Assembly: GCA_025355705.1 (NCBI GenBank)
Contig: JANXZD010000485.1
Location: 1 to 7,964 of the forward strand
Direction: 5' to 3'
From: Bacteroidota bacterium
Lineage (GTDB): Bacteria; Bacteroidota; Ignavibacteria; UBA10030; UBA8401
Length of the DNA stretch: 7,964 nt
The stretch's first letter is position 1. Every line of letters begins with the position of its first letter. The position numbers were made by a program, and so were the translations under genes. Under the pieces are notes generated by a model. It ran no database searches and was not told the origin of the DNA. It saw nothing but the letters and a program-made list of their open reading frames with translations. Positions 1 to 6,298 of this stretch are shown here, one piece after another.

Positions 1-1
1 A

Positions 2-70
2 TCACTTGTCTCGTATATGATGGTTGCTGGATTAATGATGAATGTGTACGCAAATAGAAAAGAATATTAA
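2..70 (+). CDS. C-terminal end of a membrane protein, probably RodA/FtsW-like (partial)
   Basis: Only the last 22 codons are in the window; the gene enters from the left and stops with TAA at 68-70. The visible tail is one hydrophobic segment (SLVSYMMVAGLMMNVYANRK) followed by a short charged end. A Ser-Leu start to the last helix and a Leu/Met-Met-Asn-Val exit followed by basic residues is how the last transmembrane helix of SEDS glycosyltransferases (RodA/MrdB, FtsW) commonly ends. I therefore suggest a RodA-like peptidoglycan polymerase, but a different polytopic membrane protein is possible. Of the three forward frames this is the one that best reads as protein, and a strong hairpin lies 17 bases after its stop, which fits a gene end. 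Confidence 0.5.
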   Translation, partial: SLVSYMMVAGLMMNVYANRKEY

Positions 71-86
71 TTGTTTTCTCTCTTTC

Positions 87-127
87 ATTTAATATAAAAT
101 CCTGTATTGCGGGATTTTATATTAAAT
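87..127. terminator. AT-rich 16-bp hairpin, likely terminator of the upstream gene
   Basis: Positions 87-102 and 112-127 are perfect reverse complements (16 bp, ending in a CC/GG pair at the loop side) with a 9-base loop. The flanks are A/T-rich, so the hairpin could act as an intrinsic terminator in either direction. It follows the stop codon at 70 closely and precedes the oxidoreductase operon by about 180 bases. Confidence 0.6.
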
Positions 128-223
128 ACCTTTTTCTCCGATTTACCTTCCCACTTTTCGCAAACCCCATTCTGCTTTCCTATCCTCAATAAATTTCCTC
201 TTAAAAAATCAAATTTTCAGGAT

Positions 224-253
224 AAAACCGTCATAAACTCATAGCACGGTTTT
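224..253 (+). promoter_or_regulatory. Hairpin with T-run upstream of the oxidoreductase operon
   Basis: AAAACCGT at 224-231 pairs with ACGGTTTT at 246-253 (8 bp, 14-base loop), and the run of T continues through 254. It lies 55 bases before the alpha-subunit start. It may be a second weak terminator, a leader structure or an operator; the sequence does not decide between these. The rest of 128-308 shows no other structure that I can defend. Confidence 0.3.
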
Positions 254-308
254 TGATATACATAGGATAAAATCTGACTACAGAGATTACAGGGGACGAA
301 AAACAACT

Positions 309-1442
309 ATGTCAACTCCACTTATCAAAATACGCACCGGTAATCAAATGATCGCCGAAGGGGCATTGCATGCCGGCTGCCAATTCTTTGCCGGATATCC
401 GATCACGCCTGCATCGGGAATCTATAAATCAATGATCGAAGAACTTCCCAAACATAACGGTGTTGCGATCAGTTCGCCGGATGAAATCTCTGCGCTCGCA
501 TACTGTATCGGCGCATCAGCACGCGGCGCAAAGGCGATGACAGCAACTTCCGGTCCAGGTTGGTCACTAATGATCGAGACTGTTCAATATGCGTTGATGA
601 CGGAACTTCCGGTTGTCATCGCGGTCGTTCAGCGACTCGGACCGAGCACCGGCGGAGCAACCCAGGGTGCGCAGGGAGACATTTTGTTGACAGAATATTG
701 TACTTCAGGCGCATACACGATTCCAATTTTTGCACCGAGTACAGCCGAAGAATGTTTCGAAGTAACATCTCTCGCAATGTTTTGGGCCGAAGAACTCCGA
801 ACGCCGGTCATCGTTCTTTCGGATAAAGAAATTGGAATGATGTCTGAAGATGTTGATTTCGATTCACTCGTTTCATCGCCGATTAATTATCGTCGACAGC
901 CCAACAATGATACTACGAACGTATACAAGACGTATGATTTTAAATCATTGGCAGATATTCCACTCTTCTCCCCCGTCGGAGGAGAAAACAAAGCGACCAT
1001 CACGGGATCAGCGCACGACAAAGGGGGCTCATTACAAAAAAATTCCCCCGAAACGATCGAAGTCCTTCGTCATCTTCAAATAAAGATCACATCACGAGCA
1101 GGTGAAATGGCGTTCGTTAAAACGGATGATGATCCGAATGCAGATACCTTGATCATTAGTTTCGGTATCACCGCTCGCACCGCTCGCGAAGCTGTGAAAC
1201 GTGCACGCGAACAGGGTATGCACGTACGATTGGTGAATGTAATTTCACTGTTCCCCATTCCCGAAACACTCTTGAAAAAAGCGGCAGAAGGTGTTCACAC
1301 CGTATTTGTGGCAGAAGAAAACCTCACAGGACAATATCGGTCGGTCATTCAGCATTTGTTCACCGGCAAATTAGTCATCGGGATCAACTCATTCGGTAAG
1401 ATGATCACACCAAACGACATTCTGGAGTGCACAACACTATGA
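309..1442 (+). CDS. korA: 2-oxoacid:ferredoxin oxidoreductase alpha subunit (KorA-like)
   Basis: This is the alpha subunit of a thiamine-diphosphate, ferredoxin-dependent 2-oxoacid oxidoreductase, a cytoplasmic enzyme that converts a 2-oxoacid and CoA to acyl-CoA and CO2 (or the reverse). Visible signatures are the YPITP motif at residues 30-34, the DE pair at 58-59, SGPG at 81-84, the QRLGPSTG block at 108-115, and a C-terminal domain (about 270-377) with EENLTGQ and GKMITP. The length of 377 residues matches stand-alone KorA-type subunits; there is no N-terminal gamma domain. AGGGGA at 291-296 precedes the ATG. The gene overlaps the beta subunit in ATGA, indicating translational coupling. 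The segment after GPSTG is GATQGAQGD instead of the common xPTxxxQxD, so the substrate (2-oxoglutarate, pyruvate or a branched-chain oxoacid) is uncertain. Confidence 0.92.
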   Translation: MSTPLIKIRTGNQMIAEGALHAGCQFFAGYPITPASGIYKSMIEELPKHNGVAISSPDEISALAYCIGASARGAKAMTATSGPGWSLMIETVQYALMTELPVVIAVVQRLGPSTGGATQGAQGDILLTEYCTSGAYTIPIFAPSTAEECFEVTSLAMFWAEELRTPVIVLSDKEIGMMSEDVDFDSLVSSPINYRRQPNNDTTNVYKTYDFKSLADIPLFSPVGGENKATITGSAHDKGGSLQKNSPETIEVLRHLQIKITSRAGEMAFVKTDDDPNADTLIISFGITARTAREAVKRAREQGMHVRLVNVISLFPIPETLLKKAAEGVHTVFVAEENLTGQYRSVIQHLFTGKLVIGINSFGKMITPNDILECTTL

Positions 1443-2770
1443 CAACCGTTGAACCAAAAACATTTTTAAAAGATTCTGTTGCATTTCCATTCTGCAAAGG
1501 GTGCGGACATCATCATTACGTTCATAATCTTGACCGTGCATTATCATCGCTACAGCTCGATCCGAAAAAAGTTTGTATCGTCAGCGATATTGGATGCATC
1601 GGTATTCTTGATTCCCTTTTTATTTCTCCTCATACATTCCACACAACACACGGACGCTCGACCGCTTTTGCAACCGGCGTTGAACTTGCTGATGGAATCT
1701 TAAATGATTCAAAATTAAAAACAGTTGTTGTTATCGGCGATGGAGGTGCAACGATCGGATTGCTTCATGTGGTCAACGCAGCGTTGATGAACGTTGATGT
1801 GACCGTACTTGTTGCCAACAACATGTTGTACGGAATGACCGGCGGACAAAATTCCGGATTCTCACCGTTGGAGTTCATCACGCCGACAACGCCGGAAGGG
1901 AATATTGTCCCGCCGATGGATATTTGCGCAATGATAAAGAGCTGCGGCGCGGAATATGTGACCAGCATTTCGGCAACCGATAAAAATCTGACGACCGTAA
2001 TCGCTGATGCAATCGCGCATCCCGGATTTGCGTTGGTAGAGATCGTGGAACTGTGCACCGAATTTGCGATTGGAAAGAATAAGATCGACGGGAAAACAAT
2101 TCAAACCATGGCTGATCAACATAACGCCGCGACACTTCCGACCACATTCAAACGAAAAGAATTCTGCGAAGAATATAAATCGAAAGTGCTTGGCCGCCCG
2201 TTAAAGATTAAAAATGATGCACTGACACAAAAATATATTTCTTCATTACGCGGATCGCGCCGCTGGGTGATCGCCGGAACCGCGGGAGAAAAAGTACAGC
2301 TCTCCTCTTATTTATTGATGCGTGCCGGAATCCTCTGCGGACTTCACGCAACACAAAAGAACGATAATCCTGTCACGCAAGGTTCAGGATTCTCACTTTC
2401 CGAAGTTGTATTGAGTGCTGACGATATTTACTATACTGGAATCGATGTGCCGGATGTTGTCATCATTTCGTCTGCTGAAGGATTGAAAGAAGTGACCGTG
2501 AATGGGACGCTTTCGCGTAGCAACAATCAGACGGTTATAATCATGGAAGATTCACTTCCCGAAATTTTAACTCCCGCAAAAATGTACCGTGTACCGCTTC
2601 GCTCATTATGTACGCCTCAGCGCGCAACAACCAGCGCCGTTGCCGCATTCATCGCGAACGAACTGATGATCCCATTGGAAGCAATGATTGATTCGATCCA
2701 AATGCATGTGGGAGAAAAAGTTGCCTTGTATGAAGAAGATATAAAAAAAATATTACCGCTATTGTCATAA
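1439..2770 (+). CDS. korB: 2-oxoacid:ferredoxin oxidoreductase beta subunit with C-terminal gamma-like domain
   Basis: This is the thiamine-diphosphate and [4Fe-4S]-binding subunit partnering the preceding alpha subunit. Residues 1 to about 210 are the TPP domain: CKGCG (Cys19, Cys22), DIGC (Cys53) and ELC (Cys206) supply the four expected cluster cysteines. HTTHGRS is at 68-74, and the TPP/Mg motif runs from GDG at 100-102 to NN at 127-128. From about residue 274 a second domain resembles the oxidoreductase gamma domain, with an IAGTAG glycine turn at 278-283 and SEVVLS at 321-326. The usual GxGGQGV and RGG signatures are degraded. I chose the ATG at 1439 (443 residues) because it forms an ATGA overlap and has GGAG at 1424-1427; a GTG at 1427 would add four residues. 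No ferredoxin-like delta subunit is encoded here, so electrons presumably go to a separate ferredoxin. Confidence 0.9.
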   Translation: MTTVEPKTFLKDSVAFPFCKGCGHHHYVHNLDRALSSLQLDPKKVCIVSDIGCIGILDSLFISPHTFHTTHGRSTAFATGVELADGILNDSKLKTVVVIGDGGATIGLLHVVNAALMNVDVTVLVANNMLYGMTGGQNSGFSPLEFITPTTPEGNIVPPMDICAMIKSCGAEYVTSISATDKNLTTVIADAIAHPGFALVEIVELCTEFAIGKNKIDGKTIQTMADQHNAATLPTTFKRKEFCEEYKSKVLGRPLKIKNDALTQKYISSLRGSRRWVIAGTAGEKVQLSSYLLMRAGILCGLHATQKNDNPVTQGSGFSLSEVVLSADDIYYTGIDVPDVVIISSAEGLKEVTVNGTLSRSNNQTVIIMEDSLPEILTPAKMYRVPLRSLCTPQRATTSAVAAFIANELMIPLEAMIDSIQMHVGEKVALYEEDIKKILPLLS

Positions 2771-2787
2771 CATATTCAGAGGTATCT

Positions 2788-3018
2788 ATGCAAACTGTAG
2801 AAGAATACTCTTCCGTCACCCAAATGGTTGAACGGCTTATTGAACGAGAGAATGAAAGCATCGCACTATACGAACGCACTATCCACCAGATCGGCGACAG
2901 TTTGATCAAACCGCTTCTCATCTCCATCGCTCAGGAAAAACGGGAACACCGTCGTTTGCTTGAGCACGAACTAGAAGAATTGAACGAACAGTTCGAATTG
3001 GAAGAAGGAATTGTATAA
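2788..3018 (+). CDS. Small half-ferritin / rubrerythrin-like helical hairpin protein
   Basis: A 76-residue, very charged protein predicted to be two long helices. Helix 1 carries ERENESIALY (19-28), where Glu21 lies seven residues before Tyr28, as in rubrerythrin-type ferritin-like domains. Helix 2 carries IAQEKREHRRLL (47-58), similar to the second iron-ligand helix of that superfamily. It covers only half of a four-helix ferritin bundle, so a dimer would be needed to build a metal site. At the canonical ExxH position the Glu is replaced by Lys51; Glu50 and Glu53 flank it and His54 is present, so metal binding is uncertain. It follows the beta subunit by 17 bases with AGAGGT at 2778-2783, which suggests the same operon. 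A role in iron or oxygen protection of the Fe-S enzyme is speculation. Confidence 0.75.
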   Translation: MQTVEEYSSVTQMVERLIERENESIALYERTIHQIGDSLIKPLLISIAQEKREHRRLLEHELEELNEQFELEEGIV

Positions 3019-3042
3019 CTGGGTGAAAAACATGATTGATGT

Positions 3043-3489
3043 TTGTGCTCGGAGTTCGTATTTTCATTTCAACATTTTTGGAGTAATGTTCTGTTGAGGT
3101 GGACTAATATTTATTTTTTTTCGATGTTCGGAATGCTGATGGGAACGGCTTCACTGTTCGGCTTTACACAGAACTACGAACTACTGCTATGGATCGCGAT
3201 CGCATTGGCTTCTGCCCTTCTCATTGCGCGGACGACAACACATAAGATCTTTCTTCACGGAATTTTTTCGGGTATCGGAATGGGATTATCGAATGCAATG
3301 GTTCAGATCGCATTCTTTTCTCTCTACGTACAACACAATCCACATGCAGCTTCGGAATTGGAACATTTCACCGACACATTTTCACCGCAATGGTTTTTAT
3401 TAATTACAAGCCCGTTCGTTGGGGGAATATACGGATCGTTGGTTGGTGCATTGTCTGTTGCTGCGTCAAAATTTCATCATCCAAAATAA
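3043..3489 (+). CDS. Small hydrophobic membrane protein, unknown function
   Basis: I do not recognise the family. The protein has about four hydrophobic segments: near residues 26-42 (FSMFGMLMGTASLFGF), 45-62 (ELLLWIAIALASALLIAR), 68-92 (HGIFSGIGMGLSNAMVQIAF onward) and 114-141 (ending VGALSVAASKF). A soluble stretch between segments 3 and 4 contains several His, Glu and Ser residues. The start is unclear: the frame opens after a TGA at 3037-3039 and has only TTG at 3043 without a ribosome site. A TTG at 3094, ten bases after GGAG at 3080-3083, would give 131 residues, and the first ATG is at 3124. It lies 24 bases after the ferritin-like gene, so it may be co-transcribed. The next gene is convergent. 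Confidence 0.65.
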   Translation: MCSEFVFSFQHFWSNVLLRWTNIYFFSMFGMLMGTASLFGFTQNYELLLWIAIALASALLIARTTTHKIFLHGIFSGIGMGLSNAMVQIAFFSLYVQHNPHAASELEHFTDTFSPQWFLLITSPFVGGIYGSLVGALSVAASKFHHPK

Positions 3490-3505
3490 CGGGGCAATAA
3501 ATTTT

Positions 3506-3662
3506 TGTCATGCCCGAATGTTCCGCTGTTTGGATTCCGTTCGTAGCGGGATTTGCCGCTTTTGCATTCCGCACTCACGGCATTCTGAAAGCGGAACATA
3601 AGACGGAATTCTTATCGGGCATCCATAGAATAGATTCCCGCTAAAAACGTGCGGGAATGACG
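3506..3662. repeat. Palindromic intergenic repeat, family A, copy 1 (expanded)
   Basis: The ends match the two 69-bp copies at 5619 and 6819: TGTCATGCCCGAATG at 3506-3520, and from about 3610 the shared segment running through TCGGGCATCC and ATTCCCGC/GCGGGAAT to the terminal AATGAC. About 88 bases not found in the other copies separate the two parts. That insert is itself structured: ATGTTCCGCT (3518-3527) is the exact reverse complement of AGCGGAACAT (3590-3599), and AGCGG (3545-3549) pairs with CCGCT (3556-3560). The element fills the gap between convergent genes and could act as a bidirectional terminator. No transposase is present. Confidence 0.8.
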
Positions 3663-3715
3663 ACACTCTTAAAGACACGGATAATTAACCTGATGAAGAA
3701 TATATAAATCTTCCT

Positions 3716-4765
3716 TTACCACTCTCTCGTCTCGCCAAGTTTCGGTGTCCAAAAATCTTCTTTTGAAAGATTCTGCTGTTCAATTACGCTCAATAATTTT
3801 TTCGGTGGCTCATCCATCGGCTCATCGGTTAAGATGAATGTTCCCCAATGAATGCCAAGCATCTTTTTCCCGCGTACATCTTGAAATGTCTGTACCGCTT
3901 CTTCAGGATCCATGTGCACAGGCTTCATCAATTTTCTTGGATCGTACGCACCGATAGGAATCATTGCAAGATCGAACGGACCGAATTTTTTTCCGATATT
4001 CTTAAAATGAGAACAATATCCTGAATCGCCGGCAAAATAGAATCTCTTTTTCCCCAGCACTGTCCACGAACACCATAATGTTTGATTGCGATCATTGATC
4101 CACCTGCCGGAAAAATGCTGAGCGGGTGTGCAAAGTATTTTCAGATCGTTGAATGTTGCCCCTTCCCACCAATCCAACTCCTCAACATTCCGAATCCCTC
4201 GCTCCTCAAACCAATCGCGGACTCGAAGTGGAACAAAGAATTTCACATTCGGATGATGGTCGGCAATATATTCAATACTGTATTCATCAAGATGATCGTA
4301 ATGATTGTGCGAGATGAGAACAAAATCGAGAGGCGGAAGTTTTTCAATTGCAAGTCCAGGCTCAGAAACACGCGGCGAACCTGCAAATTTGAACGGTCCC
4401 GCTTTGGATGACCAAACAGGATCGGTGAGAAAATTCAATCCTTCCATTTGGATCAACGCCGTTGAATGACCGATCCATGTTACGGTGTATGATTTTTTTT
4501 CTTTGAAGATCGAACCATCATTCACTTCTCGGGGGATATCAAATTTTGGCGTGCTCGAAAAAAAATCTCCAAGCTTTCCCGCGATCCACGGAGCCATTTC
4601 GTTGAATCCTGCTTCGGCATAATCAGGATCAGTGTTAATAAATCCATTCTCGCCGTGGTGAGATGGAAGAGACGGCAATCCGGATCGTTCTTGCGATAAT
4701 AACGATAACGAAGGAAGCATAAGTGGTGTGACGATTAATTTTTTTAAGAGTGACCGGCGATTCAT
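3716..4765 (-). CDS. MBL-fold metal-dependent hydrolase (NAPE-PLD/UlaG-like), exported
   Basis: A 349-residue metallo-beta-lactamase-fold hydrolase. The fold is shown by WIGHSTALIQ (97-106), the HNHYDH metal motif (153-158), a further His217 in PAQHFSGR, Asp247 in AGDSG and His306 in IHWGTF. This arrangement, with TDPVW at 114-118 and HMDPEEA at 284-290, resembles bacterial relatives of N-acyl-phosphatidylethanolamine phospholipase D and UlaG; the real substrate is unknown. The N-terminus MNRRSLLKKL plus a hydrophobic stretch to about residue 24 looks like a twin-arginine signal or anchor. There is no clear Ala-X-Ala cleavage site and no lipobox Cys, so it may stay membrane-tethered. The gene is convergent with the upstream membrane protein and divergent from the sigma factor. 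Its ATG has no good Shine-Dalgarno sequence. Confidence 0.9.
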   Translation of the reverse strand: MNRRSLLKKLIVTPLMLPSLSLLSQERSGLPSLPSHHGENGFINTDPDYAEAGFNEMAPWIAGKLGDFFSSTPKFDIPREVNDGSIFKEKKSYTVTWIGHSTALIQMEGLNFLTDPVWSSKAGPFKFAGSPRVSEPGLAIEKLPPLDFVLISHNHYDHLDEYSIEYIADHHPNVKFFVPLRVRDWFEERGIRNVEELDWWEGATFNDLKILCTPAQHFSGRWINDRNQTLWCSWTVLGKKRFYFAGDSGYCSHFKNIGKKFGPFDLAMIPIGAYDPRKLMKPVHMDPEEAVQTFQDVRGKKMLGIHWGTFILTDEPMDEPPKKLLSVIEQQNLSKEDFWTPKLGETREW

Positions 4766-4818
4766 ACTTGAAATTTCTACTTAAATTGCGTGAAGTGCAA
4801 GTAAAGGAAAAAACACTC

Positions 4819-4838
4819 TTCAAAAACGTTTTTTTGAA
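4819..4838. promoter_or_regulatory. Near-palindrome in the divergent promoter region
   Basis: TTCAAAAACG is followed by TTTTTTTGAA, with the perfect 12-bp core AAAAACGTTTTT at 4822-4833; the right arm has two extra T. It lies 54 bases before the hydrolase start (minus strand) and four bases before the proposed sigma-gene -35 box. The position suits an operator, but the low complexity makes chance likely. Confidence 0.25.
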
Positions 4839-4842
4839 CGAA

Positions 4843-4871
4843 TTGTTACATCGAATTAATATTTATATGAT
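4843..4871 (+). promoter_or_regulatory. Candidate sigma-70 promoter for the ECF sigma gene
   Basis: TTGTTA (4843-4848) and TATGAT (4866-4871) are separated by 17 bases, a four-of-six and five-of-six match to the housekeeping consensus. A perfect TATAAT also occurs at 4883-4888 but lacks a good -35 box. Either would give a leader of roughly 100 bases before the sigma start. This is a pattern match only. Confidence 0.35.
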
Positions 4872-4977
4872 TCAGCATAATTTATAATTCAATATCGACA
4901 ATTCTTTCGATTATCTCTCCTTGCATCCGCACACATTTTTCTTTATTCTTTCAGAGCAACAGCATCCTTTTTTCGTT

Positions 4978-4992
4978 TCACTGCATCATATC
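4978..4992 (+). repeat. 15-base direct repeat, copy 1, abutting the sigma-factor start
   Basis: TCACTGCATCATATC here is identical to 6017-6031. The similarity extends upstream as a gapped match (ATCCTTTTT followed by a T/C-rich stretch in both). It ends one base before the ATG of the sigma gene, where a ribosome binding site would be expected, and no AGG-type site is visible there. Confidence 0.6.
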
Positions 4993-4993
4993 A

Positions 4994-5590
4994 ATGACCA
5001 AAACTCTCGACACACAGACCGAACACCATCTTATCGCCAAAGTAAAACAGGGTGATGAGCGCGCATTTGCGCAATTGGTGAAGCAATACGAACAGACTGT
5101 GTACGGTTTTGCGTTCAAATTATGCAGGGATAAGGATAAAGCGGAAGAATCGTTTCAAGATACGTTCATCAATGTCTATCGCAAGATCGATCAGTTCGAT
5201 TCGCGGTCGAAATTCTCAACGTGGCTCTACACCATCGTTGCCAACAATTGTCTGATGAACCGTCGGAAACGAAAACTAGACGGACTGCTTGAATCGCTTG
5301 ACGATGCACCGGATGTGAATGATGAACAAGTACAAAAGCAACTGCAGTCGTGGGACGATTCACCGATCGAAACATTGATGAACAAAGAATTGCGCAAAAC
5401 AATGGACGATGCAATTCAGGAATTACCGGATGAATACAAAGTCGTTTTTGTACTGCGCGATCTGGAGAACAGAACGGCGGAAGAGACAGCAAAGATCTTA
5501 AAGCTTTCCGTTCCGGCGGTGAAATCGCGTTTGAGACGTTCGCGAATGTTTTTACGGCATAAATTACATAGGACAATGAAACAGCAGTAG
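4994..5590 (+). CDS. ECF-type RNA polymerase sigma factor (RpoE-like)
   Basis: A 198-residue sigma-70 family protein with only regions 2 and 4, the ECF layout. Region 2 spans about 16-92: DERAFAQLVKQYEQTVYGFA, then AEESFQDTFINVYRKI, then FSTWLYTIVANNCLMNRRKR, the last covering the -10 recognition helices. After an acidic linker, region 4 spans about 130-190, with LPDEYKVVFVLRDLE and the helix-turn-helix AEETAKILKLSVPAVKSRL that reads the -35 element. It directs core RNA polymerase to a stress regulon. The next gene is a zinc-binding anti-sigma factor, the usual arrangement for a sigma held inactive until a signal arrives. A palindromic repeat separates the pair, so they are not translationally coupled. 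No Shine-Dalgarno sequence is seen at the ATG. Confidence 0.93.
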   Translation: MTKTLDTQTEHHLIAKVKQGDERAFAQLVKQYEQTVYGFAFKLCRDKDKAEESFQDTFINVYRKIDQFDSRSKFSTWLYTIVANNCLMNRRKRKLDGLLESLDDAPDVNDEQVQKQLQSWDDSPIETLMNKELRKTMDDAIQELPDEYKVVFVLRDLENRTAEETAKILKLSVPAVKSRLRRSRMFLRHKLHRTMKQQ

Positions 5591-5618
5591 AAATACTTGC
5601 ACTTAAAAAAGAAAATAC

Positions 5619-5687
5619 TGTCATGCCCGAATGCTCTTATCGGGCATCCATAAAATGGATTCCTGCCAAAAACATGCGGGAATGACA
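5619..5687. repeat. Palindromic intergenic repeat, family A, copy 2 (69 bp)
   Basis: The termini TGTCATGCCCG and CGGGAATGACA are inverted repeats with one mismatch. Inside are two hairpins: ATGCCCGA (5623-5630) with TCGGGCAT (5640-5647), and ATTCCTGC (5659-5666) with GCGGGAAT (5676-5683, one mismatch). It is the same length as copy 3 and differs from it at a few bases. It sits between the sigma and anti-sigma genes, where its RNA hairpins could lower anti-sigma expression relative to sigma. It looks like a REP/MITE-type non-autonomous element. Confidence 0.85.
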
Positions 5688-5727
5688 TAGAGTTAGAAGT
5701 GATCATAAATTATTTTTTGATGCTATA

Positions 5728-6003
5728 ATGAAACAACAACATATCCATACTCTCTCCTGCTCAAAAGTGTACGAGCACTTATGCGATAATCTGGATTCAA
5801 AATTAGATTCCGAATCGTGCCGCAGGATCAAAGCACATATCGAAGGGTGCAAGAATTGCTCTGCCCTGCTCGATTCGTTAAAAAAAACTGTGTTTTTGTT
5901 CAGATCGTATCCTGCGCCAACATTACCCGCAAAAGCGAAAAAAGAGCTCTTTGCAGTCATTCAGCTTGAAAAAAAATCTCCGAAAAAAATCTTCAAACGC
6001 TGA
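5728..6003 (+). CDS. Zinc-binding anti-sigma factor (ZAS / zf-HC2, RsrA-like), soluble
   Basis: A 91-residue protein with the zinc anti-sigma signature HIEGCKNC (His37-x3-Cys41-x2-Cys44) and a likely fourth ligand, Cys11, in LSCSKVYEHL. In this family the zinc domain clasps the ECF sigma factor between regions 2 and 4. No transmembrane segment is present, so it is cytosolic, like RsrA of Streptomyces, where oxidation of the same cysteines releases zinc and frees the sigma. It carries two further cysteines (19 and 31). The short basic tail after the zinc domain replaces the membrane helix and periplasmic domain of RseA-type proteins. It follows the sigma gene in the same direction across a palindromic repeat. 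The ATG lacks a visible Shine-Dalgarno site. Redox sensing is inferred from the family and the neighbours. Confidence 0.85.
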   Translation: MKQQHIHTLSCSKVYEHLCDNLDSKLDSESCRRIKAHIEGCKNCSALLDSLKKTVFLFRSYPAPTLPAKAKKELFAVIQLEKKSPKKIFKR

Positions 6004-6016
6004 ATCCTTTTTATTC

Positions 6017-6031
6017 TCACTGCATCATATC
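6017..6031 (+). repeat. 15-base direct repeat, copy 2, upstream of the DUF2892 gene
   Basis: Identical to 4978-4992 and starting 13 bases after the anti-sigma stop, 51 bases before the DUF2892 ATG. The flanking ATCCTTTTT stretch is also shared. It might be a common promoter or regulator site for the sigma gene and the redox genes. Confidence 0.55.
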
Positions 6032-6082
6032 TACAGATACAATACTGTTCTCATCTTTCATTTTTAGATAAAAGGATTTATT

Positions 6083-6289
6083 ATGCTTACCAATATTGGC
6101 GCAACAGAACGACCGATCCGCATCGCAGTTGGATTACTTATTACATCACTTGCATTTTGGGGTCCCGCAACACCCTGGGCATACGCCGGATTGATCTTTG
6201 TGGCCACCGGATTCATGAAATATTGCCCTATCTGGCATATCACTGGTATAAACACAAATAAAAAAATTGAAACGGAAAAACTGAAATAA
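6083..6289 (+). CDS. DUF2892 membrane protein (YgaP membrane-domain family)
   Basis: A 68-residue inner-membrane protein with the family pattern NIGATERPIRIAVGLLI (4-20), two short hydrophobic helices (about 12-27 and 32-47), and the conserved Cys-Pro at 48-49 followed by GINT (55-58). DUF2892 is the membrane-embedded half of E. coli YgaP, where it is fused to a rhodanese domain that carries a persulfide. Here it is stand-alone, and a rhodanese with its own anchor is encoded two genes downstream. AAAGGA at 6071-6076 gives a good ribosome site. The family assignment is firm; the role (passing sulfur or thiocyanate through the membrane, or scaffolding) is only known in outline for YgaP. Confidence 0.88.
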   Translation: MLTNIGATERPIRIAVGLLITSLAFWGPATPWAYAGLIFVATGFMKYCPIWHITGINTNKKIETEKLK

Positions 6290-6298
6290 CGTAGTATC

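Noticed and set aside
3419..3601. 60-codon open frame running from the membrane protein into the repeat
   Set aside because: It starts out of frame inside the membrane protein and its second half is translated palindromic repeat.
4082..4411. 109-codon open frame on the plus strand inside the hydrolase gene
   Set aside because: It lies wholly antisense to a well-supported hydrolase with catalytic motifs, shows no family pattern and has no ribosome site.
4793..5604. 11-base inverted repeat (4793-4803 and 5594-5604) flanking the sigma gene, like ends of a mobile unit
   Set aside because: Several 11-base matches are expected by chance in a window of this size, and there is no target duplication or transposase.
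5169..5624. 151-codon open frame on the minus strand over the sigma gene
   Set aside because: Antisense to a clear ECF sigma factor; the translation has no recognisable domain and its 5' end runs into a palindromic repeat.
5724..5729. TATAAT overlapping the anti-sigma start codon as a promoter
   Set aside because: No -35 partner at suitable spacing, and transcription would start inside the gene.
5573..5742. The sigma protein ends and the anti-sigma begins with the same MKQQ, suggesting a duplication around the repeat insertion
   Set aside because: The shared stretch is only about nine bases (ATGAAACA plus wobble differences) and A-rich; coincidence is enough.
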